From Glandiceps talaboti (taxonomy: Eukaryota; Hemichordata; Enteropneusta; Spengelidae), in NCBI RefSeq assembly GCF_964340395.1, contig NC_135565.1, positions 3,616,642 to 3,680,641 on the forward strand: 64,000 nt of DNA, written 5' to 3'. Below, in pieces: positions 32,907-44,485 of the stretch (its first letter is position 1; each line of letters begins with the position of its first letter). The notes beneath the pieces were generated by a model that had not been told where the DNA came from, made no database searches, and saw nothing but the letters and a program-made list of their open reading frames with translations. The translations under genes and the position numbers were made by a program.

Positions 32907-33010
32907 TGATTTACTCTCGCCCCTAAACTCAAAGTAACCTCCCGTGATGCTTTGCGTCATTCGCGCGAACAATGAATGTCATCGACACGACACTACACTA
33001 CCCGAGTGTG
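32907..33010 (-). promoter_or_regulatory. CPSF6 promoter / 5'UTR region
   Basis: CpG-containing stretch just upstream of the start codon. It holds the palindrome TTCGCGCGAA (32960-32969), an E2F-like site, next to TGACGCAA on the minus strand (a CREB/ATF half-site overlapping a C/EBP-like sequence). No TATA box is evident. The transcription start was not determined. Confidence 0.5.
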
Positions 33011-33420
33011 GTATGGTACAAATCTTGAAAAAATGAAATATCAATGATATACAAGGCTCACTTTTGATTAAAAAAATGGATACGAACAATTTTCATCTGG
33101 AGGGTGTGTTTATTTTTATTTTTTATTTTTTTATTTTTTTTTAAATACTGAATGTGAAGAGCTCGAGAGTAAAATTATGGGGTGTAGCTCATACCACTAC
33201 CACTACTATAGTATAAAGTTCTATGGAGTATGGGTGTCAAAAACTATTATAATATACATTTGATAACTTTGAGTAATAATCCATGCGCGACATGTTGCGG
33301 AAAATGAGGCCCTCCCCGATTCAGCCTAGCTAAACAGTGGCCCTACTTCTATCTCATTTCTCTTGAAACATGACTCCTCCCACCATTCAAGTATTTTTAA
33401 AACATGAATTAAAATGCTAC

Positions 33421-33524
33421 TAGACTGTAAGATACGTCGTGGCGTTTCGCCCTCACCGGCCTCCTCCACACTAGGGGTTGGCCGATGTTTGAGGGCGCAC
33501 CGTCACGGCGTACCTTACAGACTA
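33421..33524. mobile_element. MITE family A, best-preserved copy (perfect 9-bp TSD)
   Basis: 104 bp, ends TAGACTGTAAG and CTTACAGACTA, inner arms CGCCCTCACCGGCC facing GGCCGATGTTTGAGGGCGCA. Flanked by AAATGCTAC at 33412-33420 and 33525-33533, an exact match. It lies upstream of the CPSF6 promoter. Confidence 0.9.
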
Positions 33525-33540
33525 AAATGCTACCTGACAT

Positions 33541-34290
33541 AAATAATAATATTTATTTCTTATAAGCTTAGAGCGCATTGCATTAAAACAATCTCAATGC
33601 GCTGAACAAAAGTATAAAATTATTTAAAAATGTACATATACACAAGTATAAACATGATATGAAACAGGATAAAAATACAAAGACACGGAATGACAATTAA
33701 AAGACTGAAATGTAAAAAAAGTTAAAAGTTAATAATAATGGGATCTAAAAAGATGACATTTCAAGGCAGATTTAAAACTGTTCAAAGTGTGTGAAGAACG
33801 AAGACATGGTGGCAGGGCATTCCAAAGGCGTGGGCCGCAAATATAGAAAGGCCCGATCACCATAGTATGCAGTGTTCCCTATCGGTTGATGCAAACTCAC
33901 CACGCCACCGGATTGCGACCGAAGGGAATGACGGGTGGATCTAATCATTAATAAATCGCCTAGATATGAAGGCCCACACCCATTAAGAACTTTAAAAACA
34001 ATACAGAGTACTTTGAATTCAATGCGCTTCTGAATAGGTAGTCAGTGTAATGAATGTAGAACTGGGGTAATATGCTCAACTTTTTTCCTTCTAACGACAA
34101 GTCTTGCTGCAGAAGTCTGAATAATTTGGAGCTTATGAATTTGTTGAAATGGGAGACCATATAGTAAACTGTTGCAATAATCTAAACGTGGTGTAATAAA
34201 AGCATGAACTAGTTTTTCAGTACAACTTTGATCAAGAAGAGTGCGAATTTTGACAATTTTCCACAGAGCATGAGAGCATAAAGGACTTGA
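33541..34290 (-). pseudogene. CR1/L2-type LINE 3' fragment (reverse-transcriptase C-terminus)
   Basis: The minus strand gives KLVHAFITPRLDYCNSLLYG, then LQIIQTSAARLVVRR, HITPVLHSLH, RIEFKVLCIVFKVLNGCGPSYLGDLL in pieces, and after a frameshift FGPRLWNALPPCLRSS and FKSALKCHLF. This is the usual C-terminal end of CR1/L2-clade non-LTR retrotransposons. It is 5'-truncated, with at least one frameshift and a stop, so inactive. The 3' tail has ATTTATT-type repeats near 33541. Confidence 0.8.
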
Positions 34291-34452
34291 TCACACCACT
34301 GCCACCACATTGATAGCTTCAGAATTATTGGTTAATTTCTATTATTACCACCACGTGGACATTAATCATTTGAAGGCACTGCATTAATAAATACCTTGGA
34401 TCCAATCGCCTTTGTTGAAGGCCAGAACTCCCAAAGACTAGATGAACATACC

Positions 34453-34776
34453 CTAGACTCTCTCACAGTCTCGGAGCTTCGCTTTACTAAAATTAAAGCT
34501 AAACGAATTATTTTGTATGTACCAATGCCACCCGTACTCGAATACCCTTGTACTGTGCGCCCTCATCGACCATAATAGGGATAACTATTAGTTGACGTGT
34601 GACTGCGACGCCGGTCCGTATTTTAGCGAAGTCCTAGGGATGTTGGTTATACTTTCATTTCATTATCATACTTTAACAGCCTGAATGACTTAGAAATGAC
34701 AATTCATCATCGCAAACCACGACCGTTTTACGGTACCCTTCTTATAAAGAAATAATAGCTCTGGTTTGCGAGAATG
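34453..34776. mobile_element. MITE family B, degraded copy
   Basis: Left end TAGACTCTCTCACAGTCTCGG and inner GAAATAATAGCTCTGGTTTG match the intact copy at 35028-35271, but the right terminal repeat is missing. Confidence 0.55.
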
Positions 34777-35027
34777 TGACAATTAAAGTCAGAGGGAAAC
34801 TTTGAACAAGTTCCCAAACTTCAGCTACTTAAACGGTAATATTTTGGTCAGGTACATAACCATGTGGTCGCCATTGTACGAGCAGCGACGCTGTGATTTT
34901 CTTTTAATTTTACCGTAGAGGGAATCAATTAATTAACATATATTACTTCACCAGATTGGAGAAATATAATAGGGTTGGTCGGTTCATAAGAAACAGAATT
35001 AAGTACGCCTATTCTTATTTGTGTTAC

Positions 35028-35271
35028 TAGACTCTCTCACAGTCCTTGGAGCTTCGCATAAAAAGCTAAAACTTAGGTTGTTTTGTATGTACCGATATCT
35101 ACTGCATAATTGTACTTGTATACTTGTATCCCAATATCCCTGTACTGTGTGGCCTCATCGAATACATAGGGCTCACCTTTTGTTGACGTGTTAGGCGAAG
35201 CCTAAAGAAATAATAGCTGTGGTTTACGAGAATGTTTTTATGCGAAGCTCCAATGACTGTGAGAGAGTCTA
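35028..35271. mobile_element. MITE family B, 244 bp, perfect 9-bp TSD
   Basis: Terminal inverted repeats TAGACTCTCTCACAGTC at the left and GACTGTGAGAGAGTCTA at the right, continuing into GGAGCTTCGCATAAAAA. Flanked by TTGTGTTAC at 35019-35027 and 35272-35280. Confidence 0.9.
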
Positions 35272-35329
35272 TTGTGTTACATGCTTTCCATATCATATCT
35301 CAGCCTTTACTTTTCTCATTTTCATAAAT

Positions 35330-35500
35330 TTGCAAGGGCGTCCTCTATTTTTCATATTCATTTTTACACTGGATTCATTGTCATTTTCCAAACTGGCAAG
35401 GGCGCCCTCTATTTTTCACTATATTGATTTATATACTGCATGCTGGTGCTCTTCATTATTGTCATTTTCCAAACTGGCAAGGGCGCCCTCTATTTTCATA
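35330..35500. repeat. Short tandem-like repeat GCAAGGGCGYCCTCTATTTTTC
   Basis: Three copies of a GCAAGGGCGCCCTCTATTTT motif, near 35332, 35395 and 35477, the last two preceded by TTGTCATTTTCCAAACTG. Confidence 0.75.
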
Positions 35501-36051
35501 TTGATTTTTATATACTCGTGTTTGTCATTCTTCATTCACCTTGTCTTCCACATAGGACTTTATATTACGTCATTGGCCATTGACCTCTGTGATGAAGTTG
35601 CACTTTATGGGTTCTTGCCATTTGAGTAAAGACTAAATAGCGATAAATCACCATTTCATTATTACGATAAAAATTAATTTTGACAACTCGTGAATATTCA
35701 GTGGAGTTTTAATCCTCTTGGAACTCAGTCGACTTGGTATTATTAAATTGAATATTAATAAATTGCGTATGACAATTATATTATGTTCGTTAAATGGAAT
35801 ATACCCAGTATATTGTTAGATACAATGACTTACTTGTATTATAATATACCTAGTGATAATGCTGTGCCATGATTCGCTAGAATCAGTCACGTGATAGGAA
35901 AATAGAATGACTATTTCCCTTGGGAAATAGTTCCATCAACTTTTACATGGTCAAGTGACCACCGCGCGTTCACAGCAGGTCAAAATGGCAGCTTAATTTA
36001 TGACGATGTCATCTGCCACCGTGAGTTCACAGCATGAGGTATATTATAAAA

Positions 36052-36239
36052 CACATATTGCCTGGCCTATATTCCGGCTATAGCACCCGTTCATTACCCC
36101 CTCGTGACTGTGAGTTACCAGAATCACATGCTATTTCCCGAGGCCAAAGGCCGAGGGAAATAGCATGTGATTCTGGTAACTCACAGTTCCTCGGGTGTAA
36201 TAAACGGGTGCTATAGCCCTCATGGCCAGGCAATATGTG
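36052..36239. mobile_element. Palindromic MITE, 188 bp (ATTGCCTGGC ends)
   Basis: Almost entirely self-complementary: CACATATTGCCTGG, GCTATAGCACCCGTT and AGAATCACATGCTATTTCCC in the left arm recur inverted in the right. The centre is GAGGCCAAAGGCC. Related by its ends to 18102-18258. Confidence 0.75.
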
Positions 36240-36868
36240 GTCACTATAGAACACCCTGAACAGTATTGAAACAATTGTAGGTAAACAAATTTGTAAGGCT
36301 GTACTCTTAATATATTAATTTTTATGGCTGCACGCAAAAATCAGCCCCCCCCCCCTCCCCACCATGTGACCACAGATTTAAACTATTGCTGTACAACTTT
36401 TGGATACAATCAACTCCTAAGTAACATATACAATGTCTAATTATTTGTGTTTAAAACAAAATCCGTGAATATGTTAGTTGTCTGCTCAATAAAATTATGT
36501 TACAGCTAGTGTTCATGTAGCCTTAATTTGAATATTAATACTTGCGCAAGAAAAAAACAAAATAAAATCCGAGTAGGCCACTTTGTAAAAATATAAATAT
36601 AAGCTGGCGTCGAATGGTAAATAAAAGATCGAGAGAAATGGACAAAAGTATTAGCTTTGCGAAGTTAACACCCCTTACAACTGAATCAAGTGCCAGGGTT
36701 TCACTCCCTCGTGTTTGGTGTGAGCTGTTGCAGAATTTGTCGACGTCTTGTGAGCTAACAACTTTACAGTAGAGAAATATGGGCACAACAGCCAAATTGC
36801 GAATGAGGAAATGAATAAGGCAACAGGAAATGGGAGCCAACTTCACACACCCCTATTTCTGCCTAGTG

Positions 36869-36957
36869 TTGACTGCACATGTAACATATGCCCTCACCGG
36901 TCTCCTCTCAAACCGATAAGTGAGGGCGCCCGGTCACGGAACTTCCTTTACAGACTA
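36869..36957. mobile_element. MITE family A, shortened copy
   Basis: GCCCTCACCGG..AGTGAGGGCGCC core and right end CAGACTA. Flanks TGCCTAGTG and TGCCAAGTT match 7 of 9. Confidence 0.65.
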
Positions 36958-37608
36958 TGCCAAGTTGAATATTTTTCATTTTATTTCTCAACACCCCAAC
37001 CACCCCAGTTCCGATGGCCCCACTTCCCGTAAAGACCACATTTTCCAAACACCCTCTCATATAATATATATTATATATGTATGTATACGGTCTTACCATA
37101 ATGCCGATACTTATCAACACTTACCATAATGTCGATACTTATCAATACTTACCATAATGCCGATGATCTTGTTGTTTTTCAAAAAGACCCCTTTCCCATC
37201 TCAGTAGGTGTTTTCCAGAATGACCCCCCCCCCCACAAACACAAAAGACCAAAATACAAAACAGGCTGGTCCCCCTATCACTTGTTTCTAAAGCATGATG
37301 GCAATCCCCCCCCCCCCCATATTCACATGATAGGTAATTAACAACCAGCAAGACAGTGCCGAAAAAATGTTAACGAAATGTTTAATAAAAAAGATTTAAT
37401 AACACCATGACAGTAGTTGAGTAAAAACGTTTTGGGACCTGATTTATGGTTGACTGAGTGCTGCCCATTCATCTGGCAATGGACATTCTACTCTGTTATC
37501 ACGACAGTCGACGTATGTTACTGTGGCATATTTCGAGTTTTCAAAGACAACGATAACTACTCATCATTAGAACCTATGGTGGATGAGAAAATGATAACAC
37601 AAACATAT

Positions 37609-37719
37609 ACAAACAAACAAACAAACAAACAAACAAACAAACAAACAAACAAACAAACAAACGGACAGACAGACAGACAGACAGACAGAAACACAGACAG
37701 ACAGACAGACAGGAAGACT

Positions 37720-37754
<35 letters not shown>

Positions 37755-37900
37755 CAGACAGATCAGATAGACAGACATACAGAGACATAGATGGACATAC
37801 ATACATACATATAGACACAGCACAGTACAGACAGACACAGCAAAACACACACACACAACACACACACACACACACACACAATACACACACACGCCCACGC
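37609..37900. repeat. Composite microsatellite (CAAA)n (CAGA)n (CA)n
   Basis: Successive runs of AAAC, then CAGA, CATA and CA repeats. The ORFs of about 100 codons on both strands are repeat artefacts. Confidence 0.95.
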
Positions 37901-38224
37901 GCACACTGACAGGTACACTACCACAGAAAGGTCTTCATGTTCTGTTCTGCTAAGTGAGCCACATAGCCAATCAGGTTGCGTCTTACTGAAGACAGTAAAT
38001 AGTGTACGCAACGCAATGCAATGCGAAGCGACCAAAATTTTCATGATAAGGACGATTTTTAGAAATTATTTCTTAAATTCCCCTTTTTCTGAGTTCATAT
38101 AACACAACTGTGGCAAATATTTCTATGAATCGCACAATATTTGATGACTACTATACTTTACATTCGAGGGGAAGCGTACTACAGTTAACGCATACACGTT
38201 CACTGAGATAAACATGAACACTAA

Positions 38225-40245
38225 GGGACCGGCCAGTTTCTTCGGCCGGGGGGGGGGGTCCGGTGGATTGGTAGGGGGGGTCACCCTGTTTTTGAAATTG
38301 GCAGTAGGGGGGGTCATGCTGTTTTGAAAATTGTGGATGGGGGGGGGGGGGTCATTGTGTTTTAAATTGTGATGGAAGAAAAAAATCCTTTCTACAATGG
38401 CATCTGGCCTTGTCTGAAATGTGGTACATGTCAATATTTGTTCTTGTCCCTGTTTCTTACATGAATTCTTTAATATTACTTATTAGTTCAAACATAACTA
38501 TACATATACATATACATGTATTACCTAGCTACCACACTAGTTACAGAACATGTCATGTAAATGCTTGGCTGTTTCACAATCAATGCTTCACTTATATTGC
38601 AGTTTGGGGCAAAAGTGAACTTGTGACTTGAAGGTTTCGTAATGGCAATTTTCATAGATAGTTTATAAATGAAGTTAATCTAAATTGTTCTACTCGTCAT
38701 GTTATTGACACTACAAATCACCACATCTCATCAGATTCCAGTTTCTATTATACGCTAGGTATGACCACCTAAAGTTCTCTAAGATACCGGTGACTTTATT
38801 ATACATATATTAATGCCCCTATACTAATGTTACATGTCTATTTTATGTGATATAGGAAACTCATTTAAAACGTACATTTAGGTTAGCTTTTCGAAGCTTG
38901 GAAATATTACTCAAAGGTTATGAATAACCTAAACATTGCCTTAGTATCTCAAGCAAAAAACTCCATATCTGCCAGGGGGAAACCCCCAAGGACTCCCTCA
39001 CCCCCAGAGGTCACTCATACATTCAACCAACAATCAGAAGCACCAACAACCTTTTTACTGTCATAATGGTATTAAACTTTTCTTAAATATTTTCACCCTA
39101 TTCTAATTTGAGATGATATTGGGGCTTTTCAAGATGTGAAATGTTTGCCAAGATAGTCTAAAATTGCCTTAATCTCCAAATCTCCCCTACCAATGATACT
39201 ACCATTAGATGTGCTGACCTTTACTACATGTATATAATGATGCCATTTAACTTTTTAAGAACATATTTCAACCCCTAGTGTAAGTTATAAAGAATAGTTT
39301 CTGATACTTGCTGTCTTGTAAAGCATGGATTAAGTTATTGCTTGAAGAGTCTAAATAGCGTAAATATTGGCTATAAGAGTAAAAATCCTTCAGGGCTTCT
39401 AGAGGGAGACCCCCTCAGACCCCCCGCATGAGGTGGACATATCCCAGTCTCAAGCTCTTCCCCTCTTACTGTCAAGTATATTTCAAAAGTATTTCAACCC
39501 TATGTAGTTGTTTTTTACATGTTGGTGTTGTCTTGTAAGGCTTGGAAATTATTTTCTGAAAGGGGCTGAATAGTCTCAAAATTGACTTTTCAGGGGAAAA
39601 AACTCCAGGGCTTCTAGGGGGAGACCCCCTAGGACCCCCCACGAGGTGTACACATCCCAGTCTCAAGGTCTCCCCCTACCTCTTACTGTCAAGATCCTAT
39701 CAAACTATATTTCAAAAATATTTCAACCTTGTGTAGTTGCTTTTTACATGTTGGTGCTGTCTTGTAAAGCTTGGAAATGATTTTCTAAAAATGTCTGAAT
39801 AGTCTCAAAATTGACTTTTCAGAGTTAAAAACCTCCTGGGCTTCTATGGCTCCTAGGACCCCCCATGACAGCTGTACATATTCCCTTCTCAAGCTTTCCC
39901 CCTACCTTTCACTGTCAAGATGCTATTAAACTCCTTTTCAAATATATTTACCCTGTGTAGTCAATAATTATAATTATGATAGTGCTAACCCGGGATCTTA
40001 TAAAGTAGATGCAAGACAGTCAAGCAGTCCACACTGAGTCACGATCAAAAAATACCTGTCACTCATGCGAATATCATATATGGGGGGGGGGGGTCATCAT
40101 GTTTTAGAATTAAGTGATGGGGGGGGGGGGGGTCAGCCTGTTTTGTGTTTTACAGATAGGAGGGGGGTCAGTGACTTTTTGTCGGCCCGATTTAAGAGTC
40201 CACCGCCCCCCCCCCCCCGCCAGGCTGGAGAAACTGACCGGTCCC
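38225..40245. mobile_element. Non-autonomous Harbinger-like element, 2021 bp, copy 1
   Basis: Terminal inverted repeats GGGACCGGCCAGTTTC and GAAACTGACCGGTCCC, flanked by TAA (38222-38224, 40246-40248). A TAA/TTA 3-bp duplication fits PIF/Harbinger. Subterminal G-runs (GGGGGGGTCAT..TGTTTT) occur at both ends. The interior holds about four to five degenerate copies of a 215-240-bp unit. No transposase ORF. The same element lies inverted at 55438-57450. Confidence 0.75.
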
Positions 40246-40248
40246 TAA

Positions 40249-40954
40249 CCGGGAAACGCATTCCAATGTAACTAACATGTAGATAAGACAAAATGCATAG
40301 AGTTACATCTAAACAAGAATTCTTTAATTACCGTAAATATATGGTAATACAATCACTGAATTTTTGTTACAGTTGAAATACTTCGTACATTGTCAGTTGC
40401 CTGTGTGCACAAGTAACGCCATGTTGTTTGTTGATATTCAATGCATATGCCCATGCCAAGTAAGACGCAACCTGATTGACTGTGTGGCTCACTTAATAGC
40501 AGAACGGCGTGGGCATGGACGGCAGTTCAGATGTAGAGGATGCGATCAGGATAAAAACGTAAACATGTACCACGAAGGTCAATTCAGGCAAAATAACGAA
40601 GGTAAAATAGCAATGAACTATTAGCCGACATCTACATGGGATTTTAATCAGATGGAAGTATTATATACCCCATACACGTGGATTGTAATGACAAATTATG
40701 ATATCATAGCTGTAGTAATACTTCCGCCAAACTAGTATTAATGTAAAATAATGACAATTCAGCTAACCCATTGGACTGAGAGCGAGTCAACAGTCACCGT
40801 GTCTTGTAGATGCTTGACTGTGTAGAAATGGCTACATTTTATTACAAATCTCAAACAAAACAAAACAAAATACAAACAAAACAAAAACAAAACATAAACA
40901 AATACAAATAAGTATTTTTTTCTTCCTTTGCGTTATATGAATACAAAAGAGACA
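40249..40954. other. Short ORF region without a firm gene call
   Basis: An 86-codon plus-strand ORF (40364-40624) has many Cys residues (CICPCQ, CRGCDQ) and donor-like GAAGGTAAAAT near its end. No recognised family; not supported as a gene. Confidence 0.25.
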
Positions 40955-41144
40955 ATATAAATATCAATGGTTCATAATAACATACTGATGTTATTTTAAA
41001 AGGAAACATCTCTATGCTAATCTAATTCCTATGTCACACTGTATGAAAAAAACACGTCATTCCTGTACAAAGATGAGAGAATGAATTCGAGTCCTATTTC
41101 TTACTCAAAGATCTACTAAAACAAAGAAAAATGTCACACACACA

Positions 41145-41362
41145 CACATACATACATACATACATACATACATACATACATACATACATACATACATACA
41201 TACATACATACATACACACACACACATACACACACACATACATACATACATACATACATACATACATACATACATACATACATACATACATACACACACA
41301 AATACATACATACATACATACATACATACATACATACATACATAAATACATACACACATACA

Positions 41363-41394
<32 letters not shown>

Positions 41395-41498
41395 CATACA
41401 TACATACATACATACATACAAATTTACATATACGTACGTACGTATGTACGTACGTACATACATACATACATACATATATACATACATACACACATACA

Positions 41499-41532
<34 letters not shown>

Positions 41533-41616
41533 CATACATACACACACACACACATACATACATACATACATACATACATACATACACATATATACGTACC
41601 TACATACATACATACA

Positions 41617-41644
<28 letters not shown>
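41145..41644. repeat. (CATA)n microsatellite, about 500 bp
   Basis: CATA/TACA tetranucleotides with CACA and CGTA variants. ORFs are open on several frames purely from the 4-bp period. Confidence 0.97.
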
Positions 41645-41647
<3 letters not shown>

Positions 41648-42679
41648 GAGGACCTTATGCAGTTTATTAACTACATATGTAATTTTAATCCTGCTATTCA
41701 GTATACTTATGATATTTCAGAACTAACTATCAATTTCCTTGACATCTCCCTTAGGATTGCTGGTGATGATATAGCTACATCTATTTATACTAAACCTACT
41801 GATTCACATTCATATTTGCAGTATGGTTCATCACATCCTAATAAGTGTAAAGATTCCATTCCCTATTCACAATTACTTCGTTTACGTCGTATTTGTAGTA
41901 GTGATTTGGATTTCAGAAAAAGGTCTGCTGAATTTTGCACGTACTTCCATCAACGCGGTTATCCTATGTCTGTTACCAACGCGGCTTTACATAAAGTATC
42001 ATCTTTGTCTAGGGAAGCTTGTATCAAATCACATGATCAGAGGAGTAACAATTACGATCGTCCCATACTAGCTCTTACATACCATCCCTTTTCAACTAGA
42101 GTTAAAAACAGTATATACAAGCATTTTAATATCTTGCGTTCTAATAGGGTTACCAATTCATTGTTTCCTGCAGTACCATTAACAGCTTGGCGTCGTGATA
42201 CAAGTCTTAGAGATATGGTGGTACGTACAGAACAACGTGAATTGGAAGTTAATGCTGGTTCTTTTCCGTGCGATCGTACTCGATGTGGTACATGTCGTTT
42301 CATTATTAATACTAATCATGTTTTTGGCCCTAAGAACAGTGTGCCTGTTACAAGCAGATTTACTTGTATTAGTACCAATGTAGTGTATTGCATTACATGT
42401 CAAAAATGTGGTTTTCTATATATATGTTCAACTGTACGTCGTCTTGGTGATCGTTTCGTGGAACATCACCGTTTGACCAGACAAACGAATCGTAACTATC
42501 CCGTATCTATGCATTTTATTACAAACGATCATAATGTATCAGATATGTCCATTTCAGGAATTTGTAAGGTTTCTGGTGATGAGAAAGCTTTGAGGTTGAA
42601 GGCAGAAGAAATCATTTTCCGTCTTGGAACGCTGGAACCCCTTGGAATTAATAGATTATTCTTGTCTTTCCCAATCTAA
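41645..42679 (+). CDS. Penelope-like element: RT C-terminus plus GIY-YIG endonuclease
   Basis: 344 intact codons. The first half (INFLDISLRIAGDD, YTKPTDSHSYLQYGSSHP, IPYSQLLRLRRIC) is the region that follows the catalytic motifs in Penelope-like reverse transcriptases; the N-terminal palm motifs are missing and replaced by the microsatellite. Next comes a Cys-rich knuckle (CDRTRCGTCRFI, YCITCQKCGF), then a GIY-YIG nuclease domain (GFLYICSTVRRLGDRFVEH) and the end GTLEPLGINRLF. The usual YIG is YIC here (codon 42425-42427), a loss of the conserved Gly; the copy at 46.5 kb has YIG. 5'-truncated, so not autonomous. The ORF has not decayed despite the truncation, suggesting a fairly recent insertion. 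Confidence 0.85.
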
Positions 42680-42862
42680 TTATCATGATTATTGGGTATT
42701 TTTTTAAATTTCAGGCGTATTCTATTGGGTTCTATTAGGTGCGCGCGAATTTAAGAACTTATCCCACGTATAACCGTTTATTTATATCACGCGCGGTTTT
42801 GTTCCATTATATTTAGAAATGTTCGGGTTTTCACCTGGCATTTCTCTGTCTCGCCAATTTTT

Positions 42863-42900
42863 CCTTTGAAAAAGAATATTTATTCGAAACGTCGGATTTA
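42863..42900 (+). ncRNA. Hammerhead-ribozyme-like tail motif (degenerate)
   Basis: CCTTTGAAAAAGAATATTTA then TTCGAAACGTCGG: a GAATA/TATTC stem followed by GAAAC-GTC, as in the hammerhead core found in Penelope-like elements, but the CUGAUGA strand reads CTTTGAA. Further copies at 47199-47230 (plus) and 44851-44884 (minus). Cleavage is doubtful. Confidence 0.3.
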
Positions 42901-42950
42901 ACAGCTATATATACGGACTGGTTTATTAGTTCCTTATGCATTTCTTTCTA

Positions 42951-42972
42951 CATACATACATACATACATACA

Positions 42973-43006
<34 letters not shown>

Positions 43007-43056
43007 CATAGAAAAATACATAAAAACATACATAAATACATACGTACGTACATACA

Positions 43057-43090
<34 letters not shown>

Positions 43091-43110
43091 CATACATACA
43101 TACAAAGTAT
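42951..43110. repeat. (CATA)n microsatellite
   Basis: TACA/CATA repeats with TACG variants between Penelope-like tail and leader block. Confidence 0.95.
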
Positions 43111-43485
43111 GAATGTGTATGTGTCTAAATACGTACGTCCATGCGTGCGTGCGTGCGTGCATGCTTGCATGCTCGCATGCATTGAATTATTTGTGAGAAC
43201 ATTTTGAAAGGAAAGTAAAATTGCAAGACATTCTTAATCCTAATATTAAATGTGTATAATGAGTGAAAATTATGCATAGGAAACTGTGAAATGAAAATAT
43301 GTGTACCTGCAATATAAATGTCAATGGTTCATAATAACATACTGATGTTATCCTAAGAGGAACCATCCCTATGCTAATCTCATTCCTATGTCAAACTCTA
43401 TGAAAAAAACACGTCATCCCTGTACAAAGTTGAGAGAATGAATACGAGTCCCATTTCTAACTCAACGATCTACTAAAAGAAAGGA

Positions 43486-43559
43486 AATTGTCACACACAC
43501 ACACACACATACACACACACACATACATACATACATACATACATACATACATACATACA

Positions 43560-43590
<31 letters not shown>
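43486..43590. repeat. (CA)n(CATA)n microsatellite
   Basis: CA dinucleotides followed by CATA tetranucleotides after a leader block. Confidence 0.95.
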
Positions 43591-43591
<1 letters not shown>

Positions 43592-43600
43592 CAAACATCT

Positions 43601-44052
43601 TATTCCTAACAATCAGCTTTCACGTAGCCTGTCTTGGCACACAAATACTGAACACTTTATAAATAAAGCACATCGGCGTCTTTATTTTCTCAGAAGTTTA
43701 AAGAAATTTGGAATGAGTCGTTGTATTTTAGTGAATTTTTATCGCACTGTCATAGAGAGTATTATAATGTATGATATCACCATCTGGTTTAACAACATCA
43801 TAAACGATGTGTTGAATGCACTTGAGAGAGTTGTCAGAGAATCATCGGTACAGAATTACCGTCCTTACAAAAAATCAATCATTGCAGATCCATTCGCATA
43901 GGTACATTCACCATTAAGATTTCAAGTCATCTGGCACATACATTTTCTGAGTTGGTACCCTCGGGTAGGTGGTACAGGAGTATCAAAGCGAAATCTGAAC
44001 GTTTTAGGAAGAGCTTTTATCCATCTGCGATTCACATTTTAAACCAGTCCTA
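43601..44052 (+). pseudogene. Non-LTR retrotransposon (LINE) C-terminal fragment
   Basis: FINKAHRRLYFLRSLKKFG, then LVNFYRTVIESIIMYDITIW and NALERVVRES match the post-RT region of fish/invertebrate LINEs. After a stop and a frame change, the sequence resumes with HTFSELVPSGRWYRSIKAK and FRKSFYPSAIHILNQS, the usual C-terminus. Truncated at both ends functionally; embedded in the Penelope-like concatemer. Confidence 0.7.
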
Positions 44053-44329
44053 GGATCGTTTACCATTAAATTTTGTTTTAGTGTTAGGTTTGTCTCAGCA
44101 TTGTATCTTTTTAGCATCATGTATGTTTTGTATCGTTTGATGTGTTACATCAATTTTATCTTTTGCTTTTACTTTTCACTTGCATTTCCTTTGATGCGTT
44201 TTATTCAATTGTCGTTTTCTTTCCAATCTTTAGTTTTCAATTTTATCCACCTCTTTTTATGAGTGCACTTGGAAAGCCAATTCCCAATACATTTTTTATG
44301 CAAATGGCAATGAAGTTATATTATTACAT

Positions 44330-44485
44330 TATCACAGTGTATCAGATATGTCTATTCCATTTATTTGTAAGGTTTCTGGTGATGACGTTAGATTGAGGTT
44401 GAAGGAGGAGGAATTCATTTTCCATCTCGGAACGCTGGAACCCCATGGAATTAACAGATTATTTACATCATTCCCTAATATGTAA
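44330..44485 (+). pseudogene. Penelope-like ORF 3' fragment, divergent subfamily
   Basis: ICKVSGDDVRLRLKEEEFIF and LGTLEPHGINRLFTSFPNM stop: the last 50 codons of the endonuclease ORF, with HGINRLF where other copies have LGINRLF. A sister copy lies at 47727-47876. Confidence 0.7.

Noticed and set aside
40364-40624. Cys-rich 86-codon ORF as a gene
   Set aside because: No family recognised, no convincing acceptor upstream, and surrounded by repeats; kept only as a weak note.
41131-41649. Several 100-170-codon ORFs of HTYI / MYVC repeats on both strands
   Set aside because: (CATA)n microsatellite read in different frames.
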